A stretch of DNA of 32,294 nucleotides, from positions 1 to 32,294 of the forward strand of contig JAAYFY010000087.1 of assembly GCA_012728015.1 (NCBI GenBank), written 5' to 3'. Positions 26,204 through 32,294 of the stretch are shown here, piece by piece (within the stretch, counting starts at the first letter, position 1; the number at the start of each line of letters is the position of its first letter). The stretch comes from Clostridiaceae bacterium (GTDB taxonomy: Bacteria > Bacillota > Clostridia > DSM-8532). Position numbers and translations under genes: made by a program. Below the pieces are notes generated by a model. The model had not been told where the DNA came from. It was given only the letters and a program-made list of their open reading frames with translations, and ran no database searches.

Positions 26204-27445
26204 TTACCTGTAAAGCGGGAACCTGCGGGTCAACTCGCCCACCCTGCCGATTATCTCGGCCCTGTGGGATTCATAATCGCCGCTGAGGACCATATCCAGC
26301 AGAGCCGCGATCTCCTTCATCTCCTCTTCCTTCATGCCCCTGGTGGTTACAGCGGGCGTGCCAAGCCGGATTCCGCTGGTGACGAATGGGCTTCTGGTAT
26401 CGAACGGGATGCCGTTCTTGTTTACCGTTATCCTAACCCCATCCAGCATGTTCTGGGCGTCTTTTCCAGTTATGCCCCTGTTATTCAGGTCCACAAGCAT
26501 CAGATGGTTGTCGGTCCCGCCCGAAACAATCTCGAAGCCTTTTTCCATAAGGGCCTCGGCCAGCGCCTTCGCGTTCTTGACTACCTGGCGCTGGTATTCT
26601 TTAAAGGAGTCAGACATGGCTTCCTTGAAGCAGACCGCCTTTCCGGCTATGATATGCATCAAAGGCCCTCCCTGCGTGCCGGGAAATACAGCCCGGTCAA
26701 TATCCTTTGCGTACTTCTCCTTGCAAAGGATAATGCCGCCTCTCGGACCCCTCAATGACTTGTGGGTGGTGGTGGTGACAAAATCAGCGTAGGGAACCGG
26801 ACTTAGATGCAAGCCAGCCGCGACAAGGCCCGCTATATGGGCTATATCGGTCATAAGCAATGCTCCAACCTCATCACAAATCTCCCTGAAGGCCTTGAAA
26901 TCTATTGTTCTCGAGTATGCGCTGGCACCGGCTATGATCATCTTGGGTCTGCACTCCCGGGCTGTCCTTGCCAAGGCGTCGTAGTCTATGCGGCCGTCTT
27001 TCTCGCTCACCCCATAAGGAACGGGTTTGAAATACCTGCCCGACATATTGATGGGCATTCCATGGCTCAGATGGCCGCCGTGGGCCAGATTCATCCCCAT
27101 GAAGACATCTCCTGGCTCCATGACGGCAAAGAACACGGCCATATTGGCCTGGGCGCCCGAGTGGGGCTGGACATTGGCGTGTTCGGCTCCAAAAAGCTCC
27201 TTTGCCCTCTGGATTGCCAGGGTTTCTACCACGTCCACATGCTCGCATCCGCCATAATAGCGCTTTTTGGGATAGCCTTCGGCGTACTTGTTAGTCAGGG
27301 GCGTGCCGCACGCTTCCAGAACAGCCCTGCTGGTGAAGTTCTCCGACGCGATCAGTTCTATATTGCCTTCCTGCCTGTCTATTTCATCATAGATGGCACT
27401 GGCCACTTCAGGATCGATTCTTTCTATCTCGCTATACTTCATCAT
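26204..27445 (-). CDS. glyA: Serine hydroxymethyltransferase
   Basis: GlyA interconverts serine and glycine with tetrahydrofolate, the main source of one-carbon units. The 413-residue PLP enzyme has IELIASENF near the N-terminus, [24 protein letters not shown] and [10 protein letters not shown]. The PLP lysine lies in [13 protein letters not shown]. The ATG at 27445 has a GGGGG ribosome site 8 bases upstream; nine extra upstream codons are rejected. It is a single-gene unit with its own promoter and terminator. Confidence 0.98.
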   Translation of the reverse strand: MMKYSEIERIDPEVASAIYDEIDRQEGNIELIASENFTSRAVLEACGTPLTNKYAEGYPKKRYYGGCEHVDVVETLAIQRAKELFGAEHANVQPHSGAQANMAVFFAVMEPGDVFMGMNLAHGGHLSHGMPINMSGRYFKPVPYGVSEKDGRIDYDALARTARECRPKMIIAGASAYSRTIDFKAFREICDEVGALLMTDIAHIAGLVAAGLHLSPVPYADFVTTTTHKSLRGPRGGIILCKEKYAKDIDRAVFPGTQGGPLMHIIAGKAVCFKEAMSDSFKEYQRQVVKNAKALAEALMEKGFEIVSGGTDNHLMLVDLNNRGITGKDAQNMLDGVRITVNKNGIPFDTRSPFVTSGIRLGTPAVTTRGMKEEEMKEIAALLDMVLSGDYESHRAEIIGRVGELTRRFPLYR

Positions 27446-27479
27446 TTGATTATCCCCCGTTAAATTTTTCATAAGTCTG

Positions 27480-27509
27480 ATTATAATGCTTTATGAAAGA
27501 TTATGTCAA
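27480..27509 (-). promoter_or_regulatory. Consensus sigma-A promoter of glyA
   Basis: TTGACA (27504-27509) and TATAAT (27480-27485) with an 18-base spacer on the minus strand. The predicted leader is only about 28 bases, which leaves no room for a folate or glycine riboswitch. Confidence 0.92.
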
Positions 27510-27618
27510 TAATTACGAATAATCATACGACCTCTGTGTTCATACAGTCTATTCGTTTATGCACCATCTTTGCTAATACGATCTCCGCCTTCATGCGCCT
27601 TTACCATTCATATACCAT

Positions 27619-27632
27619 GCCTGGTTCCAGGC
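27619..27632. repeat. Short palindrome, possibly a REP remnant or weak terminator
   Basis: GCCTGGTTCCAGGC is a near-perfect palindrome 11 bases beyond the stop of the membrane protein gene, next to CACCGTC. The wording resembles dispersed palindromes of Clostridia, but one copy in the window is thin evidence. There is no T-run. Confidence 0.35.
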
Positions 27633-27643
27633 ACCGTCTTCCC

Positions 27644-28528
27644 TCATACAGCCTCTACGCTCTTCTCCTTGGTCTTGTCCTTTCTCTCGAGGGAAGCGGC
27701 ATCCAGGAACATGAGCACAGACAGTCTCTGGGTGACGATCATGATGATGCTTTCCATAAACACCGAGATGAACAGGGCCAGGAGGGCATTGTTCACGTCG
27801 ATGGAAAACATGTTCAGAAGCCACCCCAGGATATATAGGCTCATCATGTTCATTATGATTTGTTTCTTGTTGCCCCGGGTAAGGTCAATGCTCTTTTTGA
27901 AGTTCCTGAAAATCCCCACATCGAATTCTATGATGAGCAGGTCCTTAAACACAAACAGGGTGCTGAGGGCCATGACGAACAGCGGAATCAGTGCCGTGAA
28001 AATGGTCAGCAGGGGTATGATTAACGAAACGATGCCCAAAACCATTATCAGTACAAGGACACCAGAATAAAAGGCGACATTGAAGAGCACGTTGAAAATA
28101 ATGAGTTTTGGTAGCCTTGAGAAAAACACCAAAGTGCGTTGGGCACCGGACATCCCGGGATTGGTCAGGCCAAAGAAATACCAGCTTCCGAAGAACAGTG
28201 AAATAAGGAAAGTTGCAAACCTTATGGCGGCAACCAGCAATACCACGTGTATAAAAGACTGGATCATCACTTCATAGTCACCTGAAGCAAACATGATGCT
28301 GTTGATCTTATCAAGGCTAAGTTCACCCTCAAGCCTTACATACAGCTTTTCGTAATGGGTATAAAGGTCGATGACATAAGGCTTTGCCATCATATACCCG
28401 CCGAACTGGACGGCAAGTGACAGAATAAAGATGATCTGTGCTACAAAAGGTTTATCCAGGTCGTAAAACCTGATCGCTTCCCTGAAATATCTGCTGAAGG
28501 GTTTTATGGTTCGCAGTCCTTTATCCAT
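27644..28528 (-). CDS. Membrane protein of unknown function, about six spans
   Basis: The 294-residue product has five or six hydrophobic helices, beginning after about residue 25 (FVAQIIFILSLAVQFGGYMMA), with a conspicuously hydrophobic stretch VLIMVLGIVSLIIPLLTIFTALIP-type around residues 165-190, and a charged tail. I do not recognise a named family. A FKKSIDLTRGNKKQ motif, recalling loops of bacterial DUF975- or DUF624-like membrane proteins, is not enough for assignment. The ATG at 28528 (MDKGLRTIK) has GAGGTGG ahead of it and overlaps the RluB gene end by 8 bases, so translation is probably coupled. The in-frame TTG 15 bases upstream is less likely. Confidence 0.75.
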   Translation of the reverse strand: MDKGLRTIKPFSRYFREAIRFYDLDKPFVAQIIFILSLAVQFGGYMMAKPYVIDLYTHYEKLYVRLEGELSLDKINSIMFASGDYEVMIQSFIHVVLLVAAIRFATFLISLFFGSWYFFGLTNPGMSGAQRTLVFFSRLPKLIIFNVLFNVAFYSGVLVLIMVLGIVSLIIPLLTIFTALIPLFVMALSTLFVFKDLLIIEFDVGIFRNFKKSIDLTRGNKKQIIMNMMSLYILGWLLNMFSIDVNNALLALFISVFMESIIMIVTQRLSVLMFLDAASLERKDKTKEKSVEAV

Positions 28529-29246
28529 TTGAGTCCACCTCAATTTTTTTCAGATCTTTTGATGAAAGATAGCGCCACTCGCCCGGCTTTAGGCTCCCCA
28601 GCCCCAACCCGCCGATGGCAACGCGTTTTAGGCTCCGCACCGGATGGCCGATGGCTTCGCACATCCTCCTGACCTGCCTGTTACGGCCTTCATGGATGGA
28701 TAACCTCAATACCGCTCGGCGCTTGTTTTGCCTTAGAAGCTCAACCTTTGCAGGCGAAGTAAGCCTTCTATCCAGCATGATACCATCCCTTAGCTTCTGG
28801 AGCGCTTCCCGGGAAGGCTCGCCTACCACCTCGGCAATATAGGTTTTATTCACCTGATGCCTAGGATGGGTGCTTCTATATGCGAAATCCCCATCGTTTG
28901 TCAGGATGAGCAGGCCTTCGGTATCATAATCCAGCCGCCCCACCGGGTAAACACGCTCACTAACTCCGCCTGTGAGGTCCATGACGGTTTTTCTGCCTTG
29001 CGGGTCCGAAGCGGTGGTGACATAACCCGCGGGCTTGTTGAGCATGATATAAACAGGCCTTTCTTCAGGCACCGCCGGTTTTCCGTCACATTCCACCAGA
29101 TCACCGGGAGAAACGGTTATCCCCATTTCGGTCACAGTCACCCCATTGACCCGTACCCTGCCGGCCCTGATCATCTCCTCGGCATGGCGGCGGGAGGCTA
29201 TCCCGCATCTGGAGAGATATTTTTGAAGACGCATTTTCTCAAACAT
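28521..29246 (-). CDS. rluB: RluB/RsuA-family rRNA pseudouridine synthase
   Basis: The enzyme isomerises a uridine in rRNA (RluB: 23S helix 80 region) to pseudouridine. An S4 RNA-binding domain (LQKYLSRCGIASRRHAEEMI) is followed by PVYIMLNKPAGYVTT and the catalytic GRLDYDTEGLLILTNDG with its Asp, then RNRQVRRMCEAIGHPV and a KRVAIGGLGLG loop. The frame is open back to 29288, but a TATAAT at 29272-29277 (minus strand) would place the transcript start near 29265. I chose ATG 29246 (MFEKMRLQ); ATG 29234 or 29261 are possible, as ribosome sites are weak. Gene choice within the family is uncertain. Confidence 0.9.
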   Translation of the reverse strand: MFEKMRLQKYLSRCGIASRRHAEEMIRAGRVRVNGVTVTEMGITVSPGDLVECDGKPAVPEERPVYIMLNKPAGYVTTASDPQGRKTVMDLTGGVSERVYPVGRLDYDTEGLLILTNDGDFAYRSTHPRHQVNKTYIAEVVGEPSREALQKLRDGIMLDRRLTSPAKVELLRQNKRRAVLRLSIHEGRNRQVRRMCEAIGHPVRSLKRVAIGGLGLGSLKPGEWRYLSSKDLKKIEVDSNG

Positions 29247-29392
29247 ATGCCTGCCGCTCATTTCGTCAACCATTATATCACAGTCCAATTATGTTGACTA
29301 TTTGATTTGATTTATTCATGATTAGCCGGGAAAGGTAAAACATGGGCATTACGGCACAAATAAAGCCGTGCGGTACTCCCGACAAAAAGTTG

Positions 29393-29421
29393 TTTACCTT
29401 ACGGACTTGCGTTATTATAAT
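29393..29421 (+). promoter_or_regulatory. Candidate promoter of ychF
   Basis: TTTACC (29393-29398) and TATAAT (29416-29421) are 17 bases apart on the plus strand, 50 bases before the ychF start. The -35 box is weak, the -10 exact. Confidence 0.6.
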
Positions 29422-29470
29422 AATGCGGCCCGGGCGGGATGCCGCCCCATGGTTATTGGAGGTAGTATAA

Positions 29471-30565
29471 ATGAAGCTTGGTATAGTCGGCTTGCCCAAT
29501 GTCGGGAAAAGCACACTTTTTAACGCTATCACAAAGGCAGGCGCAGATTGCGCCAATTATCCCTTTTGCACTATAGAGCCCAATGTGGGTATTGTCCGCG
29601 TTCCCGACAAACGCGTGGACAGGCTTGCCGAGATTTATCACCCGAAAAATGCTATCCATACAACTATTGAATTCGTGGATATAGCCGGGCTTGTGAAGGG
29701 CGCCAGCAGGGGCGAGGGCCTGGGGAACAAGTTCCTTTCCAATATCCGCGAGGTGGATGCCATCGTCCATGTGGTCCGCGCCTTCGATGACAGCAGCATC
29801 GTGCACGTGGACGGCCAGGTGGATCCCAAAAGGGATATTGAAACCATCAACCTGGAACTGGTATTTGCCGACCTGGAAACCGTGGAGAAGCGCATGGAAA
29901 AAACTCGTAAGATGATGAAATCCGGCGACAGGAAATACCAGGCCGAGCTGGCGCTCCAGGAAAAGATAAAGTCCCACCTGGAGAAGGGAATGCCCGTCAG
30001 GTCCATGTCCTTTGACGAGGATGAAGCGGCATACGTAAGGCAGCTGTTCCTTCTTACCTCCAAGCCCGTTCTCTACTGCGCCAATGTGGACGAAGAAGCC
30101 CTTTCTGACATCGATTCCAACCTCTATGTCCGAACCGTCAGGGCGATGGCCGAGGCCGAGAATTCAGAATCGGTAGTCATTTGCGCCAGGATCGAGGAAG
30201 AGATAGCCCAGCTGGATGACGATGAGAGAAAGCTCTTTTTGCGGGAGCTTGGGCTGGAGGAATCGGGCCTTGACAAGCTGGTTAGGGCAAGCTACAAGCT
30301 GCTCGGCCTTATAAGCTTCCTGACTATCGGTGATGATGAGGTGCGGGCCTGGACAATCGTGAAGGGCACAAAGGCCCCGCAGGCTGCCGGTAAAGTACAT
30401 TCCGATTTCGAGAAGGGGTTTATTCGCGCCGAGGTAGTGGCCTTCGACGACCTGATGCGCTGCGGTTCCTATGCCGCAGCCCGTGAGCAAGGCCTGGTCC
30501 GGTCCGAGGGCAGGGATTACGTCATGAAGGACGGGGATGTTGCCCTGTTCAGGTTTAATGTATAG
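29471..30565 (+). CDS. ychF: Redox-regulated ATPase/GTPase YchF (Obg family)
   Basis: YchF is an Obg-family P-loop protein, usually preferring ATP, that binds ribosomes and modulates stress responses. The 364-residue product has the P-loop GLPNVGKST (residues 7-15), the switch [17 protein letters not shown], the altered specificity loop (CANVDEEAL) in place of NKxD that typifies YchF, and a C-terminal TGS domain with [23 protein letters not shown]. The GGAGGTA site is close to the ATG. It is a single-gene plus-strand unit facing the hfq group. Confidence 0.97.
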   Translation: MKLGIVGLPNVGKSTLFNAITKAGADCANYPFCTIEPNVGIVRVPDKRVDRLAEIYHPKNAIHTTIEFVDIAGLVKGASRGEGLGNKFLSNIREVDAIVHVVRAFDDSSIVHVDGQVDPKRDIETINLELVFADLETVEKRMEKTRKMMKSGDRKYQAELALQEKIKSHLEKGMPVRSMSFDEDEAAYVRQLFLLTSKPVLYCANVDEEALSDIDSNLYVRTVRAMAEAENSESVVICARIEEEIAQLDDDERKLFLRELGLEESGLDKLVRASYKLLGLISFLTIGDDEVRAWTIVKGTKAPQAAGKVHSDFEKGFIRAEVVAFDDLMRCGSYAAAREQGLVRSEGRDYVMKDGDVALFRFNV

Positions 30566-30573
30566 GTCCGGCT

Positions 30574-30598
30574 CAGCCCAGGGTTTCCAAAGGGGCTG
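30574..30598. terminator. Weak convergent terminator
   Basis: CAGCCC (30574-30579) and GGGCTG (30593-30598) form a small stem between the convergent ychF and glycosyltransferase genes. No clear T-run follows on either side, so it is uncertain. Confidence 0.35.
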
Positions 30599-30610
30599 TT
30601 CCAGACCGCT

Positions 30611-31891
30611 TTATTGTTCCTGGTTATTGAACTTTAACCGTGAGTTTTTTTGCCCCAGCATCCTGTGACGGATACTGATACGCGTTCCCAGCACCAGCTT
30701 CCGCAGGACCGCGTTCCTTTTGGAGCGGCGGGACTTCCTTTCCCTGGCTAACTCGTCGACCACAAACCGTGCCAGATCATAGGGGGCCTGGGGCAGTGAC
30801 CGGATAAACTCGTTTCTTCTGATACTCTCCCTGTACTCATCAAGGATATTGGTGTTCAGGATCTTGTCAATAAGATCCTGCAACTCCTTTTCGTTGCTGA
30901 TGAGCCAGCCCGCCTTGTTTTTAAGGCAGAAATCCACATTTCCCTTCTCCTGAAGCCCAGCGCTGTGGGTCAGGATAGGCGGAACACCCTTTACAAGGTG
31001 CTCGAAAACGGTGGAGGGCCCTGCCTTGGTAATGGCAAAATCGGACGCCTCCAGGAGTTCATGCATGTTGTCCACGAATCCCAGGACAGCCATCCGGGTT
31101 TGTGAGTCCCTTCTCACCATGCCGCTGAGCGCCCTGAAGAGAGCTTCGTTCCTGGCACAGACCGCAATGATATTAAGCGGATATCCTTTTTCATAAATGA
31201 ACCTGACATACTTCCCCGTATCCCCTATGCCCTGGCCCCCGGCCGAAGCCAGGACAGTTTTTTGCGACCGATCCAGGCCCAATTCTTCAAGGATCTCATC
31301 CCTGGTTTTGGACACCTTTGCAAAGAACTTAGGATTTAAAGGGAAGGACATGACCTTGATTTTGTACCTTGGCTGACCCTGGCTTATCAGGTACTTCTTT
31401 GCCTCTTCGGTTGCGGTGATAATTATGTCCGCATCAGGATTTACCCACATGTTATGCCCGGTGATGGGATCTGCCATGAAACTTATTACCTTGTAATTGA
31501 ACCGGTACCTATCCCTTGCGAACAGCGCCACAGAGGTGCAAAAAAAATGTGTTGAAAACACGATATCAGGCTTGTATTCCAATATATAGCGGGCACCCTT
31601 CCTGATAAAATTATGGAAGAGCACCCTTGTTACAACATTTGATCGGGTCAGGTATTTGAATCTATCTATGAGCAGGTTGATATTTGTAGTGAGCTTTGGA
31701 TGCGCAAGAGCAAAATCCCAGGCTTCCTTCATGGCCTTATCATCCCTGATCGCGCCCGCTTCTTTGGCAAAATCAATAACATCAACCTGATATTGCCCGG
31801 TAAACAGTTGATCTATTGCTTCCTTCACGGCCAGCGCAATCATCCTGTGTCCGCCGCCGACCTCAATCATTGGGATGAGTATTTTTTTCAT
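30611..31891 (-). CDS. MGDG synthase-like glycosyltransferase (GT28 type)
   Basis: The 426-residue product resembles UgtP/MGDG synthase-type GT28 enzymes that transfer sugars from nucleotide-sugars to diacylglycerol in the inner leaflet. Visible are the N-terminal PMIEVGGGHRMIALAVKEAI with the GGGH loop, SFMADPITGHNMWVNPDADI and, in the C-terminal half, ASAGGQGIGDTG, GFVDNMHELLEASDFAITKAGPSTVFEHLVKGVPPI with the donor-binding pattern. A basic C-terminal tail (KSRRSKRNA) could bind membrane. It begins 19 bases after the hfq stop, with a GGAGATGA site rather far from the ATG, suggesting co-transcription. Sugar and acceptor are unknown. Confidence 0.85.
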   Translation of the reverse strand: MKKILIPMIEVGGGHRMIALAVKEAIDQLFTGQYQVDVIDFAKEAGAIRDDKAMKEAWDFALAHPKLTTNINLLIDRFKYLTRSNVVTRVLFHNFIRKGARYILEYKPDIVFSTHFFCTSVALFARDRYRFNYKVISFMADPITGHNMWVNPDADIIITATEEAKKYLISQGQPRYKIKVMSFPLNPKFFAKVSKTRDEILEELGLDRSQKTVLASAGGQGIGDTGKYVRFIYEKGYPLNIIAVCARNEALFRALSGMVRRDSQTRMAVLGFVDNMHELLEASDFAITKAGPSTVFEHLVKGVPPILTHSAGLQEKGNVDFCLKNKAGWLISNEKELQDLIDKILNTNILDEYRESIRRNEFIRSLPQAPYDLARFVVDELARERKSRRSKRNAVLRKLVLGTRISIRHRMLGQKNSRLKFNNQEQ

Positions 31892-31910
31892 TAAGCCGTG
31901 TCATCTCCAG

Positions 31911-32150
31911 TCAGGTTTCTCTGTTTTCATTGAAAATTATGTTTACGATCTTCATGGGAGAAACTGTTGAGATGGCGTGCTTATATACAAGCTGCTGCTT
32001 TCCTTCGCTGTCCAGTACAACAGTAAAGTTATCAAAACCTTTGACCATGCCTCTGAGCTGGAAGCCATTGGTCAGGTAGACGGTAACAGGAATATGCTCT
32101 TTTCTCACCTGGTTCAGAAAGACGTCCTGAAGGTTAATGTTTTTGGTCAT
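31911..32150 (-). CDS. hfq: RNA chaperone Hfq
   Basis: Hfq is an Sm-like hexamer that pairs small RNAs with mRNAs. The 79-residue product has the Sm1 motif [41 protein letters not shown] and the Sm2 motif [11 protein letters not shown] with the conserved His. AAGGAGGAG precedes the ATG. The likely upstream gene is miaA, a common order in Bacillota, and a glycosyltransferase gene follows. Confidence 0.98.
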   Translation of the reverse strand: MTKNINLQDVFLNQVRKEHIPVTVYLTNGFQLRGMVKGFDNFTVVLDSEGKQQLVYKHAISTVSPMKIVNIIFNENRET

Positions 32151-32205
32151 GGAAACTCCTCCTTGCAGAAAAAATCATATGAAATCAACTCAAACGCCTT
32201 CCATC

Positions 32206-32234
32206 ATTTTACTAAATTAATAACTGATATTCAA
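32206..32234 (-). promoter_or_regulatory. Candidate internal promoter of hfq
   Basis: TTGAAT (32229-32234) and TAAAAT (32206-32211) are 17 bases apart on the minus strand. It overlaps the end of the upstream gene and would start transcription about 50 bases before hfq. Confidence 0.6.
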
Positions 32235-32294
32235 GGAGTCAACCAATATTTTTAACATTGCCCGCTTGCCGAGAGCCTGCGTATCAAGCCACTT
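32217..32294 (-). CDS. miaA: Possible 3' end of miaA (partial, cut by window edge)
   Basis: A frame open through the window edge ends in TAA at 32217-32219, giving 25 residues beginning Lys-Trp-Leu-Asp. The W-L-D-like start and the helical end resemble the C-terminus of tRNA dimethylallyltransferase, and miaA commonly precedes hfq in Bacillota. The piece is too short to be sure. Confidence 0.45.
   Translation of the reverse strand, partial: KWLDTQALGKRAMLKILVDSLNISY

Noticed and set aside
27446-27472. Nine-residue N-terminal extension of GlyA
   Set aside because: The GGGGG ribosome site fits the ATG at 27445, and the upstream ATG is at the predicted transcript start.

Overview
The window looks like chromosome of an endospore-forming, anaerobic-type Bacillota (class Clostridia). 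Supporting signs are a tiny spoVM gene, a glmS ribozyme, a T-box leader, strong AGGAGG-type ribosome binding sites, vegetative TTGACA/TATAAT promoters and rpmF/yceD, rpmB/spoVM and (miaA)/hfq neighbourhoods. Most of the window is of moderate GC content. Two stretches are clearly AT-rich: bases 1-427 and about 18995-19970. Genus cannot be decided from the sequence.

Layout, left to right. (1) Bases 1-427 hold no gene but have the two ends of a very small Tn7-like transposon: three spaced forward repeats on the left, four closely packed inverted repeats on the right, and a TGT terminus 25 bp past the glmS stop codon, the classical attTn7 position. (2) 452-5935, minus strand: cell-wall amino-sugar genes glmS (with a glmS self-cleaving ribozyme in its leader) and glmM, then a Na/phosphate cotransporter-like gene upstream. 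(3) 6258-18045, minus strand: one long branched-chain amino acid operon, ilvB-ilvN-ilvC-cimA-leuC-leuD-leuB-ilvD-ilvB in transcription order, driven by a consensus promoter and a T-box attenuator and closed by a good terminator. It carries two acetolactate synthase large subunits and citramalate synthase, with no leuA or ilvA in the window, so isoleucine probably comes through citramalate, with LeuBCD shared by the leucine and citramalate routes.

(4) 18125-20252, plus strand: a GDT1/UPF0016 cation exporter with a structured leader, two low-GC genes of unknown function, then rpmB (L28). (5) 20304-28528 and on to 29246, minus strand: spoVM (23 codons), a PDZ/radical-SAM-like DUF512 protein, rpmF and the DUF177 protein, a cassette of a membrane-anchored M20 peptidase with two small multi-span membrane proteins (one DUF5058), glyA, an unknown membrane protein overlapping an RluB-type pseudouridine synthase. 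(6) ychF on the plus strand, then convergent minus-strand hfq and an MGDG-synthase-like glycosyltransferase. The last bases of the window look like the 3' end of miaA.

The most unusual features are the transposase-less Tn7-like mini-element at attTn7, the M20/DUF5058 cassette, the structured leader of the GDT1 gene and the low-GC orphan gene pair. No rRNA, tRNA or CRISPR array was seen.
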